Assembly (NCBI RefSeq): GCF_902833055.1
Contig: NZ_CADFEJ010000004.1
Location: 62,001-126,000, forward strand
Direction: 5' to 3'
Source of the DNA: Burkholderia territorii
Lineage (GTDB): Bacteria > Pseudomonadota > Gammaproteobacteria > Burkholderiales > Burkholderiaceae
DNA length: 64,000 nt
Below are positions 35,618 to 47,051 of this stretch, piece by piece (the first letter of the stretch is position 1; each line of letters opens with the position of its first letter). The translations under genes and the position numbers were made by a program. The notes beneath the pieces were generated by a model that was given only the letters and a program-made list of their open reading frames with translations, searched no databases and was not told the DNA's origin.

Positions 35618-35830
35618 TTAGTTCGAAGCAGCTGCCGGTGCTTCGGCTTCGCTAGCTGCCTTCTTTGCTGCGTGGTGCTTCTTTGCGTGGTGCTTCTTGG
35701 CAGCCTTGTGCTTTGCCGGTGCCGAAGCAGCTGCCGGAGCAGCAGCCGAAGCAGCTTCCGGAGCCGAAGCTTGTGCGAAAGCAGCCGTTGCGAAGAGGCC
35801 AGCGACCAGAGCGGCGATCAGTTTGTTCAT
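35618..35830 (-). CDS. Small exported Ala/Lys/His-rich protein
   Basis: A 70-residue precursor with a clean signal peptide (MNKLIAALVAGLFATAAFAQ, cleavage after AFA). The mature ~50 residues have an Ala/Pro/Ser/Glu-rich start and end and a basic centre, KHKAAKKHHAKKHHAAKKAA. No domain is recognised; such proteins are common in Burkholderia and Ralstonia. The His/Lys cluster could bind metal, nucleic acid or acidic polymer, but nothing in the sequence decides it. Codon use is less GC-biased than neighbours (GCTGCC/GCAGCT Ala codons), as in highly expressed genes. The ATG follows GAGGAACACA. Confidence 0.8.
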   Translation of the reverse strand: MNKLIAALVAGLFATAAFAQASAPEAASAAAPAAASAPAKHKAAKKHHAKKHHAAKKAASEAEAPAAASN

Positions 35831-36111
35831 GTTGTGTTCCTCAGCTTTAGTTAATTAACCAAATGACCCGGCAATAGGAGTCATGTCGTCTAACGGTGCC
35901 ATCCACCTTTCGGTTGACAGACGCTTCGAGAAATTTCTCATTGCGCTGCGGGCGCCGAATCGTATTCGATAAAAACGTCGCTTTCGTGACGCAAACACGG
36001 GTTCGGCTGCCAATGCCGGATAGCTAAGGTTGGCATCTGCGTGGTTTAACGCGCGATCTTCGCAGGCGGTTGACGAAAAAGACGACGAAAAATTCGCGCG
36101 CCCGGAACGCG

Positions 36112-36690
36112 TCATTCGGCGTGTGCGAAACCGTCCCACGGCGCGCGCGGCGGCAGTGCGATTGTTTCGCCGGGTGCAATGCCGAGCGCGAATATGTCGA
36201 GCGCGCCGATGCCGACGCGCACGAGACGCAACGTCGGGAAGCCGATCGCGGCAGTCATCCGCCGCACCTGCCGATTCTTGCCCTCGGTGATCGCGAGTTC
36301 GATCCACGTGGTCGGAATCGCGGCGCGATAGCGGATCGGCGGATTGCGCGGCCACAGCGCATCGGGCGGTTCGATGAATTCGGCGCGGCACGGGCGCGTC
36401 ACGTAGTCGCCGAGATCGACGCCGCGCGCGAGCGCCTTCAGGTCGGCCGGGCCGGGCGCGCCGTCGACCTGCGCCCAGTAGCGCTTGACGAGCTTGTGAC
36501 GCGGCTCGGCGATGCGCGCCTGCAGCGCACCGTCGTCGGTGAGCAGCAGCAGGCCCTCGCTGTCCGCGTCGAGCCGGCCGGCCGGGTAGACGCCGGGTGT
36601 TTTTACCCAGTCGCCGAGCGACGGCCGCGTCTCGTGCGCGGAAAACTGGCAAATCGTGCCGAACGGCTTGTTGAGGGCGATCAGGGTCAT
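36112..36690 (-). CDS. rluE: Pseudouridine synthase, RluE type (23S rRNA)
   Basis: RsuA-family pseudouridine synthase of 192 residues, the short form lacking an S4 domain, like E. coli RluE, which modifies U2457 of 23S rRNA. The N-terminus [16 protein letters not shown] is the family start motif. The catalytic Asp is in [20 protein letters not shown] (near residue 42). Later landmarks are [10 protein letters not shown] and the C-terminal [20 protein letters not shown] followed by [12 protein letters not shown] 36690 is chosen because motif I begins there; a longer frame to 36888 has no family similarity and covers the icd promoter region. Divergent from icd. Confidence 0.9.
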   Translation of the reverse strand: MTLIALNKPFGTICQFSAHETRPSLGDWVKTPGVYPAGRLDADSEGLLLLTDDGALQARIAEPRHKLVKRYWAQVDGAPGPADLKALARGVDLGDYVTRPCRAEFIEPPDALWPRNPPIRYRAAIPTTWIELAITEGKNRQVRRMTAAIGFPTLRLVRVGIGALDIFALGIAPGETIALPPRAPWDGFAHAE

Positions 36691-36787
36691 GGCGGGCACC
36701 CGCCCGGCATGCCCGCGGGGAAGCGGGACGGGGCGGTCTATGGCAAATGGCGGAATCTTAATGCATAATACGGAACGGCAAGTCCTC

Positions 36788-36803
36788 TGTCTTATATAAG
36801 ACA
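36788..36803. promoter_or_regulatory. 16-bp perfect palindrome upstream of icd
   Basis: TGTCTTATATAAGACA is a perfect palindrome 163 bp before the icd start and 97 bp before the divergent rluE start. A -10-like TAGAAT at 36862-36867 lies downstream of it on the icd side. The symmetry and position suggest an operator for a dimeric regulator. Confidence 0.6.
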
Positions 36804-36965
36804 TAAGGGAAGACTTGATACGCAGCGTCGCGCTTCGTGCCGCCGGCCCCGGTTGGGGCGCTAGAATAGCGCTCGCTGTTGCCGTCACGAGGGTGGCAGG
36901 GCCACCTCGCCGCGCGCGCAGTTTCGACCAGCATCACCTGCTCAGCCACGTCACTGGAGTCGATC

Positions 36966-38222
36966 ATGCCGTATCAGCACATCAAGGTTCCGGAGGGCGG
37001 TGACAAGATCACCGTCAACAAGGACTTCTCGCTCAACGTATCCGATCAGCCGATCATTCCCTATATCGAAGGCGACGGCACGGGCTTCGATATCACGCCG
37101 GTGATGATCAAGGTCGTCGACGCGGCGGTCGCGCATGCGTACAAGGGCAAGCGCAAGATCCACTGGATGGAAATCTTCGCGGGCGAGAAGGCGACGAAAG
37201 TGTACGGCCCGGACGTGTGGCTGCCGGACGAAACGCTGCAGGTGCTGAAGGAATACGTGGTGTCGATCAAGGGGCCGCTCACGACCCCGGTCGGCGGCGG
37301 CATCCGTTCGCTGAACGTCGCGCTGCGCCAGGAGCTCGACCTCTACGTGTGCCTGCGCCCGGTCCAGTATTTCAAGGGCGTGCCGTCGCCGGTGCGCGAG
37401 CCGCAGAAGATCGACATGGTCATCTTCCGCGAGAACTCGGAAGACATCTACGCGGGCATCGAATGGGCCGCGGGCTCCGAGCAGGCGAAGAAGGTCATCA
37501 AGTTCCTGCAGGAAGAAATGGGCGTGAAGAAGATCCGCTTCCCGGAAACCTCGGGGATCGGCGTCAAGCCCGTGTCGACGGAAGGTACCGAGCGTCTCGT
37601 GCGCAAGGCGATCCAGTATGCGATCGACAACGATCGCAAGTCGGTCACGCTGGTGCACAAGGGCAACATCATGAAGTTCACGGAAGGCCTGTTCCGTGAC
37701 GCCGGCTATGCGCTCGCGCAGAAGGAGTTCGGCGGCGAGCTGATCGACGGCGGCCCGTGGATGCGCGTGAAGAACCCGAAGACGGGCAACGAGATCGTCA
37801 TCAAGGATTCGATCGCCGACGCATTCCTGCAGCAGATCCTGCTGCGTCCGGCCGAATACGACGTGATCGCGACGCTGAACCTGAACGGCGACTACATCTC
37901 CGACGCGCTGGCCGCGCAGGTCGGCGGCATCGGGATCGCGCCGGGCGCGAACCTGTCGGATTCGGTCGCGATGTTCGAGGCGACCCACGGCACGGCACCG
38001 AAGTACGCGGGCAAGGATTACGTGAACCCCGGTTCCGAGATCCTGTCGGCGGAAATGATGCTGCGCCACCTCGGCTGGACGGAAGCGGCCGACACGATCA
38101 TCGCCGCGATGGAGAAGTCGATCCTGCAGAAGCGCGTCACGTACGACTTCGCGCGCCTGATGGAAGGCGCGACGCAGGTGTCGTGCTCCGGCTTCGGCGA
38201 AGTGCTGATCGAGAACATGTAA
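36966..38222 (+). CDS. icd: Isocitrate dehydrogenase (NADP+), homodimeric type
   Basis: TCA-cycle enzyme oxidising isocitrate to 2-oxoglutarate with NADP+. At 418 residues it matches the E. coli Icd type. Landmarks: [19 protein letters not shown], the phosphorylatable Ser region [68 protein letters not shown], and the NADP-type [17 protein letters not shown] near the C-terminus. The ATG at 36966 ([12 protein letters not shown]) follows GGAGTCGATC. The presence of the Ser113-type site leaves room for AceK control. A hairpin terminator follows, then a second, unrelated isocitrate dehydrogenase. Confidence 0.97.
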   Translation: MPYQHIKVPEGGDKITVNKDFSLNVSDQPIIPYIEGDGTGFDITPVMIKVVDAAVAHAYKGKRKIHWMEIFAGEKATKVYGPDVWLPDETLQVLKEYVVSIKGPLTTPVGGGIRSLNVALRQELDLYVCLRPVQYFKGVPSPVREPQKIDMVIFRENSEDIYAGIEWAAGSEQAKKVIKFLQEEMGVKKIRFPETSGIGVKPVSTEGTERLVRKAIQYAIDNDRKSVTLVHKGNIMKFTEGLFRDAGYALAQKEFGGELIDGGPWMRVKNPKTGNEIVIKDSIADAFLQQILLRPAEYDVIATLNLNGDYISDALAAQVGGIGIAPGANLSDSVAMFEATHGTAPKYAGKDYVNPGSEILSAEMMLRHLGWTEAADTIIAAMEKSILQKRVTYDFARLMEGATQVSCSGFGEVLIENM

Positions 38223-38257
38223 GTCCCGTTCCGGGGCAGGCCGGCGAACCGCCGGCG

Positions 38258-38286
38258 GCCCCGGCGCCTACTGCCGGCGCCGGGGC
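38258..38286 (+). terminator. Probable terminator after icd
   Basis: GCCCCGGCGCC and GGCGCCGGGGC form an 11-bp GC stem with a 7-nt loop, followed by ATTTCAT. The stem is strong but the T-run is short. It is 36 bp after the icd stop. Confidence 0.6.
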
Positions 38287-38379
38287 ATTTCATGAACGGC
38301 AGGTTTGTTGGCAGGGCGGCCCGGCATGCGGGCCGCGGCGCCGCGAAGCGGCCCGCATGCCCTGCAAGGTAGAACATGA

Positions 38380-40731
<2,352 letters not shown>

Positions 40732-40814
40732 AGCAGGTAGCGCTCGCGCGCTCGCCACGGCAGCGGCAGTAGCCGATGCGGCGGGCCTGGCGGCTCGCCG
40801 CAGCGCCGAACATG

Positions 40815-40842
40815 AAAACGCCCCGGTCGCCCGGGGCGTTTT
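40815..40842. terminator. Bidirectional terminator between IDH-II and a small gene
   Basis: AAAACGCCCCGGTCGCCCGGGGCGTTTT is a near-perfect symmetrical hairpin with A-run before and T-run after, serving the rightward IDH gene and the leftward 74-residue gene. Confidence 0.9.
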
Positions 40843-40860
40843 GCGTTGCCGGCGTGCCAT

Positions 40861-41085
40861 TCAGACGTGAACGATTTCCCACTCGGCGATTTCGTGCGGC
40901 ACTTCGAGCGTGGCCGTATCGAGGTCGGACAGTTGCTCGCAGTCGCCGCGGGAGATGTGGTCGGCCGCCACTTCCGGGCACGAAAACGCGCCGAGCACGG
41001 CGTTGCCGAACGTTGCTTCCCAGCCGCCGTTGCCCGGCAGGATATAGAACGACCCGAGCGCTGAACCAAAGCGAAATCCCTTCAT
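40861..41085 (-). CDS. Small conserved protein of unknown function
   Basis: A 74-residue acidic cytoplasmic protein, MKGFRFGSALGSFYILPGNG at the start and TATLEVPHEIAEWEIVHV at the end, with a central CPEVAADHISRGDCEQLSDL. I do not recognise a family. ATG 41085 follows AGAAAGGGAGAACGGAA, a good ribosome binding site, and a strong terminator follows the stop, which supports a real gene. No membrane segment or signal is present. Confidence 0.7.
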   Translation of the reverse strand: MKGFRFGSALGSFYILPGNGGWEATFGNAVLGAFSCPEVAADHISRGDCEQLSDLDTATLEVPHEIAEWEIVHV

Positions 41086-41808
41086 TTCCGTTCTCCCTTT
41101 CTGATCACAAGCGATTCTGTTGTGCCGTTCGCCGGCTCGGCCGGCTGTGGCCCGACTGGCTGCTTGCGCCGGATTCCGTATCGAACGTCGTGGCGAAGCG
41201 TCAGTGCATGGAACAAAGTCTACGTCCGGGGCAGCGCGTGATGGTGCGCGTAGAGCGCTTTCTCGAAACAAAAATACATCAGAAAAAACAAAGGCTTATT
41301 TCGATCATTTTGTATTGCGGAACGTTTTTCGGCATCGCGAAACAGCGAATTTGTGCCATGCACCACGAATTTTTATAACGCAGGGGCTTGTTCCGCATCG
41401 TGAAAAATTGGCCGGTTCGCGCATCGGCGGTGCGCGGCGCGCCGAGCGGTGAAGCGAGCGGCGGGAGCGACGTGCGTCGGCCGCGCGTGACGAAAGCGGA
41501 TTGCGGAGGCCGTCGGCCGTCCGATTGCAGCGATTGCAGCGAGTGTGGCGAGTGTGGCGAGTGTGGCGAGGCGCCGCGATGCCCGGTAACGCGCGACGGC
41601 GCTCGGCGATCGCATCTGATTCGTTGGTCCGACGGGCCGCCGTGCGTCGCATCGACGCGCGTCGGCCGTTGCCGCGCTTCGGCCCGGGGGCTGCGGTTAT
41701 GATGACGCCGGCATCTGGATTCGCGTCGCGCACGAGCGCTTTTGCTTGCGAGCCAGCGCGAGTGTCGCGAAGGCCGCGCGACGCTGCATGAATAACGAGG
41801 AACGATTG
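41086..41808. other. Long intergenic region before the multicopper oxidase
   Basis: A 720-bp gap between divergent genes without a convincing gene. It holds an AT-rich segment at 41265-41385, probably promoter DNA, and a short tandem tract at 41524-41572 made of two CGATTGCAG-like units and three GAGTGTGGC units. Frames open in this region are Arg/Cys-rich shadows. Confidence 0.5.
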
Positions 41809-43407
41809 ATGATACGGAGAACCTTCCTGTCGCATGCCATCGGCGTCGCGGCGGCATCGCTGTTTGCGCGCACCGCATGGGCGCAGCACACCGGTCATGC
41901 GGGCATGGCGGGCATGGACCAGATGGACGACATGCCGGGGATGTCGGGGATGGCGGAGCACGCGCAGCACGCGAAAGCGGCACCGGCCGCGCTCGCGGCG
42001 GCCGATGCGCTGCCGGCCGGCGCGCCGCTCGCGCCGCTGCGCACGCTTGCGAACGAGAGCCGTGAACCCGGTACGTTCCGCGCGACGCTGATCGCGCAGC
42101 CGGTCGCGCGTCCGATGCTGCACGGCGCGCGTCCGACGACGTTCTGGCAGTTCGGTGCGGGCACGCACGGGCCGGTGGTCGGCCCGCTGATCGACGTGCG
42201 CGAGGGCGACACGGTCGAGATCCGCTTCGTGAACAAGCTGCCGCAGCCGTCGACGATCCACTGGCACGGCCTGCCGGTGCCGCCCGACCAGGACGGTAAC
42301 CCGTCCGATCCCGTCGCGCCGGGCGCGTCTCGCGTGTATCGCTTCACGCTGCCGAAGGGCAGTGCCGGCACATACTGGTATCACCCGCATCCGCACATGA
42401 TGACCGCCGAGCAGGTGTTTCGCGGGCTGGCCGGCCCGTTCGTCGTGCGGGCCGCCGACGATCCGCTCGCCGGCTGGCCCGAGCGCAACCTGTTCGTGTC
42501 CGACCTGAAGCTCGCGCGCGACGGCACGATTGCGCAGAACGACATGATGGACTGGATGAATGGCCGCGAAGGCCAGTTCGTGCTGGTCAACGGTGCGCGC
42601 CGTCCGCGGATCGACGTCGCGAGCGACGAGCGCTGGCGCGTGTGGAACGCGTGCAGCGCACGCTATCTGCTCGTTGCGTTCGACGACGGCCGTGCGTTCG
42701 AGCAGGTCGGCACCGACGGCGGGTTGTTCGATGCGCCGCGCCGCGTGACGTCGCTGCTGCTCGCGCCGGGCGAGCGCGCGGAACTGCTGGTGCGCGCCGG
42801 CGATCGCGCGTCACGGGCGGTGCTGCTGGCGGCCGAGTACGACCGCCGCAAGATGGCGATGTCGCATGACGGCGGCCATGGCAGCCTGCCTGCCGATCCT
42901 GCATTGCCGCTTGCCGACGTCGCCTTCACGCCGGCCGCCGCACGTGCGCTGCCGGCCACGCTGCGCGCCGTGTCCGCACTCGGCGAGCCGGTTGCGCACA
43001 AGGAAGTCGCATTCGGCGAGGAGATGGACATGGATGCGATGATGAACGGCCCCGCGCACGGCCGGCCGGCCGGAATGCGCTTCACGATCAACGGTGCGAC
43101 CTACGCGCCGCACCATGCAACGCTGACGAGCCGCCGCGGCGACGTCGAACGCTGGACGATTCGCAATGCGACCGACATGGACCATCCGTTCCATGTGCAT
43201 GGCACGCAATTCCAGGTGATCGAGCGCGCATCGGACGGCACGCGCACGAGCGAACCGTTCCGCGCGTGGCGCGATACCGTGAACGTGCGCAGCGGGGAGA
43301 CCGTGACGATCCTCGTGATGCAGGACATGCCCGGCGAGCGCATGTTTCACTGCCATATTCTCGAACACGAGGATCTCGGCATGATGGGCACGCTGAAGGT
43401 CGTGTAG
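41809..43407 (+). CDS. Periplasmic multicopper oxidase (CopA/laccase-like)
   Basis: A 532-residue three-cupredoxin copper oxidase, likely oxidising Cu(I) or phenolics in the periplasm. The signal peptide has a twin-arginine start (MIRRTFLSHAIGVAAASLF, cleavage after AWA). A Met/His-rich segment follows (GHAGMAGMDQMDDMPGMSGM), typical of copper-handling proteins. All four copper-binding blocks are visible: STIHWHGLPVP, TYWYHPHPHMM, HPFHVHGTQF and the C-terminal MFHCHILEHEDLGMMGTL holding the T1 Cys and axial Met. ATG 41809 is set by GAGGAACGATTG. It is transcribed alone. The Met-rich insert points to cuprous oxidase activity in copper tolerance. Confidence 0.92.
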   Translation: MIRRTFLSHAIGVAAASLFARTAWAQHTGHAGMAGMDQMDDMPGMSGMAEHAQHAKAAPAALAAADALPAGAPLAPLRTLANESREPGTFRATLIAQPVARPMLHGARPTTFWQFGAGTHGPVVGPLIDVREGDTVEIRFVNKLPQPSTIHWHGLPVPPDQDGNPSDPVAPGASRVYRFTLPKGSAGTYWYHPHPHMMTAEQVFRGLAGPFVVRAADDPLAGWPERNLFVSDLKLARDGTIAQNDMMDWMNGREGQFVLVNGARRPRIDVASDERWRVWNACSARYLLVAFDDGRAFEQVGTDGGLFDAPRRVTSLLLAPGERAELLVRAGDRASRAVLLAAEYDRRKMAMSHDGGHGSLPADPALPLADVAFTPAAARALPATLRAVSALGEPVAHKEVAFGEEMDMDAMMNGPAHGRPAGMRFTINGATYAPHHATLTSRRGDVERWTIRNATDMDHPFHVHGTQFQVIERASDGTRTSEPFRAWRDTVNVRSGETVTILVMQDMPGERMFHCHILEHEDLGMMGTLKVV

Positions 43408-43531
43408 CGAGTATCGATACGTTTCACGCGTATGACGGAATTCCATCTGCGCGTGTGACAAGACAATACGTGTCCAATTATCGGGATTGAACGAAAAGGC
43501 CGGCCAATCGAATTAACGTGTGGCCGGCCTG

Positions 43532-43563
43532 AAAAAAAGAAACCCGGCGCGATGCCGGGTTTC
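43532..43563 (-). terminator. Terminator after the cold-shock gene
   Basis: Read leftwards, GAAACCCGGC and GCCGGGTTTC form a 10-bp stem followed by TCTTTTTTTC. It ends 22 bp after the cold-shock stop codon. Confidence 0.9.
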
Positions 43564-43584
43564 TTCGTCTGATATCCGGTGCCT

Positions 43585-43788
43585 TTACGCGGCCTGGATG
43601 TTCGACGCTTGCTTGCCCTTCGGCCCTTGAACGACCTCGAAGCTCACCTTCTGGCCTTCCTTCAGGGTCTTGAAGCCCTGCATGTTGATGGCCGAGAAGT
43701 GCGCAAACAGATCTTCACCGCCCTCGTCGGGAGTGATGAAACCGAAGCCCTTCGCGTCGTTGAACCACTTAACGATACCAGTTGCCAT
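43585..43788 (-). CDS. Cold-shock protein, CspA family
   Basis: A 67-residue single OB-fold RNA/DNA chaperone. RNP1 [11 protein letters not shown] and RNP2 DLFAHFSAI are perfect, with the usual aromatic surface residues (W8, F12, F14-F18, F27, H28, F30). Length and sequence are standard. It has its own promoter at 43942-43970, giving a leader of about 145 nt, the usual design for temperature-responsive csp mRNAs. A terminator follows directly. Burkholderia carry several csp genes, so the exact paralogue name is not assigned. Confidence 0.97.
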   Translation of the reverse strand: MATGIVKWFNDAKGFGFITPDEGGEDLFAHFSAINMQGFKTLKEGQKVSFEVVQGPKGKQASNIQAA

Positions 43789-43941
43789 TTTCCTACTTCC
43801 CCTGTCACACAGTCGCTGCTACTTACCACGAGCACGCTCGAAAAGCTAAACGACCGGAAAATACAGCCGTTCCCCCCTCACAAGCTCACCTTCGGCCTCT
43901 TTCAATTCGCCAACCGACGAGTTGAAAAAAGTGCCAGCTTG

Positions 43942-43970
43942 ATTGTTGGCGCTCTTTATTTGAGTGTCAA
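43942..43970 (-). promoter_or_regulatory. Sigma70-type promoter of the cold-shock gene
   Basis: On the minus strand TTGACA (43970-43965) and AACAAT (43947-43942) are separated by exactly 17 bp. Transcription would start about 43935, leaving a ~145-nt leader before the ATG at 43788. Confidence 0.65.
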
Positions 43971-44302
43971 GCGGAATTTTTAGACGTTTAGAGGGACGTT
44001 GTAAAGAACCCATTTTCAGGGTTTCTCCGGCTTTGCTGTGCAGCATGCCCCCAAGCGCGCCGACTTGAAAAGTCGCATAATCGGCTCATATACCAGGCTC
44101 GAATGACACGCGATCGAGTCGTCCCGGCTTGTGGGATACTGGATGCGGATGCGACGGTCCGGTGCGGTTTCCCCCAGACGGTTCGTGTTCCGCGCCACGC
44201 GTGAAAGCCGGCACCGCAGCCGGCTTTCGTATGGCGCGAAGGCGATCGCGAGTCGTCGGGAACCAGGGAGGGCGCCGGCCGGTCGGTCGGGTAATGGCAG
44301 GA

Positions 44303-44330
44303 TTGCGGGCCTGTCCGAGTTGTTTAGAAT
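44303..44330 (+). promoter_or_regulatory. Possible promoter directly before clpS
   Basis: TTGCGG (44303-44308) and TAGAAT (44325-44330) are separated by 16 bp. The -10 element ends only 6 bp before the clpS ATG, so transcripts from it would be leaderless or nearly so. Confidence 0.45.
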
Positions 44331-44336
44331 GGGTGT

Positions 44337-44651
44337 ATGGCGATTATCCCGGACAAGCAGGACAGCACCGTCCTGGAACGCAAGCAGCAGAAGCTCAAGC
44401 CGCCTTCGATGTACAAGGTGGTGCTGCTGAACGACGACTTCACGCCGATGGAGTTCGTCGTGATGGTCGTACAGGAGTATTTCAAGAAGGATCGCGAGAC
44501 GGCCACGCAGATCATGCTGAAGGTCCATCGCGAAGGGCGAGGGGTATGTGGGGTCTATACGCGGGACATCGCGTCGACCAAGGTTGAGCAAGTCGTTACC
44601 CATGCGCGGCAGGCCGGGCATCCGCTGCAGTGCGTGATGGAGGAAGCATGA
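44337..44651 (+). CDS. clpS: ATP-dependent Clp protease adaptor ClpS
   Basis: N-degron adaptor that hands proteins with destabilising N-terminal residues to ClpAP. The 104-residue protein has the family core [20 protein letters not shown], with the DD and M-E residues that bind the N-degron, then [20 protein letters not shown] and [20 protein letters not shown] with the His contact. The disordered N-terminus ([18 protein letters not shown]) is the usual ClpA-engaging arm. The stop overlaps the clpA start (ATGA), implying co-translation. No ribosome binding site precedes its ATG; see the promoter entry. Confidence 0.97.
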   Translation: MAIIPDKQDSTVLERKQQKLKPPSMYKVVLLNDDFTPMEFVVMVVQEYFKKDRETATQIMLKVHREGRGVCGVYTRDIASTKVEQVVTHARQAGHPLQCVMEEA

Positions 44652-46948
44652 TTGCCCAGGAATTGGAAGTCAGCCTGCACATGGCGTTCATGGAAGCACG
44701 CCAGGCGCGCCATGAGTTCATTACGGTCGAGCATCTGCTACTGGCCCTGCTGGATAATCCAACGGCAGCCGAGGTGTTGCGCGCGTGTGCGGCCAACATC
44801 GAGGACTTGCGTCAGAACCTGCGCAATTTCATCCACGACAACACACCTACCGTCCCGGGCACCGACGATGTCGATACCCAGCCGACGCTCGGTTTCCAGC
44901 GCGTGATCCAGCGCGCGATCATGCACGTCCAGTCGACGTCGAACGGCAAGAAGGAAGTCACCGGCGCGAACGTGCTGGTCGCGATCTTCGGCGAGAAGGA
45001 TTCGCACGCGGTGTATTACCTGCAGCAGCAGGGCGTCACGCGCCTGGACGTCGTGAACTTCATTTCGCACGGCATCGCGAAGACGAACGGCGGCGAAGCC
45101 GCGAAGTCGTCCGACGCGAACGCGGAAAGCGAAGACTCGAACGCGCAGAAGGAAACCCCGCTCGCGCAGTTCACGCAGAACCTGAACCAGATGGCGAAGG
45201 ATGGCCGCATCGATCCGCTGATCGGCCGCGAGCCGGAGGTGGAGCGTGTCGTGCAGGTGCTGTGCCGCCGCCGCAAGAACAATCCGCTGCTCGTCGGCGA
45301 GGCGGGCGTCGGCAAGACCGCAATCGCCGAAGGGCTCGCCTATCGCATCATGCGCGGCGAAGTGCCGGACATCCTCGCGAACGCGCAGGTGTATTCGCTC
45401 GACATGGGCGCGCTGCTCGCGGGCACCAAGTATCGCGGCGACTTCGAGCAGCGTCTGAAGACGGTGCTCAAGGAGCTGAAGGAGCGGCCGCACGCGATCC
45501 TGTTCATCGACGAGATCCACACGCTGATCGGCGCGGGCGCCGCGTCGGGCGGCACGCTCGACGCATCGAACCTGCTGAAGCCGGCATTGTCGTCGGGCAC
45601 GCTCAAGTGCATCGGCGCGACTACGTTCACCGAGTATCGCGGCATCTTCGAAAAGGACGCGGCGCTGTCGCGGCGCTTCCAGAAGGTCGACGTGACGGAG
45701 CCGACCGTCGAGCAGACGGTTGCGATCCTGCGCGGGCTGAAGTCGCGCTTCGAGGAGCATCACGGCGTCAAGTATTCGTCGGGTGCGTTGTCGGCCGCGG
45801 CCGAGCTGTCGGCTCGCTTCATCACCGACCGCCACCTGCCGGACAAGGCGATCGACGTGATCGACGAGGCAGGTGCCGCGCAGCGCATCCTGCCGAAGTC
45901 CAAGCAGAAGAAGACGATCGGCAAGAGCGAGATCGAGGAAATCATCTCGAAGATCGCGCGCGTGCCGGCGCAGAGCGTGTCGCAGGACGATCGCAGCAAG
46001 CTGCAGACGCTCGATCGCGACCTGAAGAGCGTCGTGTTCGGCCAGGATCCGGCGATCGATGCACTCGCGGCATCGATCAAGATGGCGCGCGCGGGCCTCG
46101 GCAAGATGGACAAGCCGATCGGTGCGTTCCTGTTCTCCGGCCCGACGGGCGTCGGCAAGACCGAAGTGGCGCGCCAGCTCGCGTTCACGCTCGGCATCGA
46201 GCTGATCCGCTTCGACATGTCGGAATACATGGAGCGTCACGCGGTGAGCCGGTTGATCGGCGCGCCGCCGGGGTACGTCGGGTTCGACCAGGGCGGCCTG
46301 CTGACCGAGGCCGTCACGAAGAAGCCGCATTGCGTGCTGCTGCTCGATGAAATCGAGAAGGCGCATCCGGACATCTTCAACGTGCTGCTGCAGGTGATGG
46401 ACCACGGCACGCTGACGGACAACAACGGCCGCAAGGCGGATTTCCGCAACGTCATCATCATCATGACGACGAACGCGGGCGCCGAGTCGATGCAGAAGGC
46501 GACGATCGGTTTCACGACGCGCCGCGAGACGGGTGACGAGATGACCGACATCAAGCGCCTGTTCACGCCGGAGTTCCGCAACCGTCTGGACGCGATCATC
46601 AGCTTCCGCTCGCTCGATGAGGAAATCATCATGCGCGTGGTCGACAAGTTCCTGATCCAGCTCGAGGAGCAATTGCACGAGAAGAAGGTCGACGCGCTCT
46701 TCACCGACGCGTTGCGCAAGCATCTCGCAAAGCACGGCTTCGATCCGCTGATGGGCGCGCGGCCGATGCAGCGGCTGATCCAGGACACGATCCGCCGCGC
46801 GCTGGCCGACGAGCTGCTGTTCGGCAAGCTGGTGAACGGCGGCCATGTGACGGTCGACGTCGACGAAGGCGACAAGGTGCAGTTGTCGTTCGACAAGCTG
46901 GCGAATCCGCCGCACAAGCCGAACGAAGAGACGGTCGAAGTCGAGTAA
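44648..46948 (+). CDS. clpA: ATP-dependent Clp protease ATP-binding subunit ClpA
   Basis: AAA+ unfoldase that feeds substrates to the ClpP peptidase. The 766-residue protein has the N-domain (about 1-145, [34 protein letters not shown]), the D1 module (Walker [18 protein letters not shown], Walker [16 protein letters not shown]) and the D2 module (Walker [19 protein letters not shown], Walker [18 protein letters not shown], sensor [11 protein letters not shown]). The ClpP-binding loop region lies in D2. ATG 44648 overlaps the clpS stop. A hairpin terminator follows at 46971-46998. Confidence 0.97.
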   Translation: MIAQELEVSLHMAFMEARQARHEFITVEHLLLALLDNPTAAEVLRACAANIEDLRQNLRNFIHDNTPTVPGTDDVDTQPTLGFQRVIQRAIMHVQSTSNGKKEVTGANVLVAIFGEKDSHAVYYLQQQGVTRLDVVNFISHGIAKTNGGEAAKSSDANAESEDSNAQKETPLAQFTQNLNQMAKDGRIDPLIGREPEVERVVQVLCRRRKNNPLLVGEAGVGKTAIAEGLAYRIMRGEVPDILANAQVYSLDMGALLAGTKYRGDFEQRLKTVLKELKERPHAILFIDEIHTLIGAGAASGGTLDASNLLKPALSSGTLKCIGATTFTEYRGIFEKDAALSRRFQKVDVTEPTVEQTVAILRGLKSRFEEHHGVKYSSGALSAAAELSARFITDRHLPDKAIDVIDEAGAAQRILPKSKQKKTIGKSEIEEIISKIARVPAQSVSQDDRSKLQTLDRDLKSVVFGQDPAIDALAASIKMARAGLGKMDKPIGAFLFSGPTGVGKTEVARQLAFTLGIELIRFDMSEYMERHAVSRLIGAPPGYVGFDQGGLLTEAVTKKPHCVLLLDEIEKAHPDIFNVLLQVMDHGTLTDNNGRKADFRNVIIIMTTNAGAESMQKATIGFTTRRETGDEMTDIKRLFTPEFRNRLDAIISFRSLDEEIIMRVVDKFLIQLEEQLHEKKVDALFTDALRKHLAKHGFDPLMGARPMQRLIQDTIRRALADELLFGKLVNGGHVTVDVDEGDKVQLSFDKLANPPHKPNEETVEVE

Positions 46949-46970
46949 GCGATAATTCGTTGTTCATGCG

Positions 46971-46998
46971 AACGGCGCGGGAAGTTTTCCGCGCCGTT
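46971..46998 (+). terminator. Terminator after clpA
   Basis: AACGGCGCGG and CCGCGCCGTT form a 10-bp stem with an 8-nt loop (GAAGTTTT), followed by TCGTTTTAT. It begins 23 bp after the clpA stop. Confidence 0.8.
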
Positions 46999-47051
46999 TC
47001 GTTTTATCTGGCGCCGGTGGCGCGTTGGTGGTGCAGGGGAGTGGCAACGCA

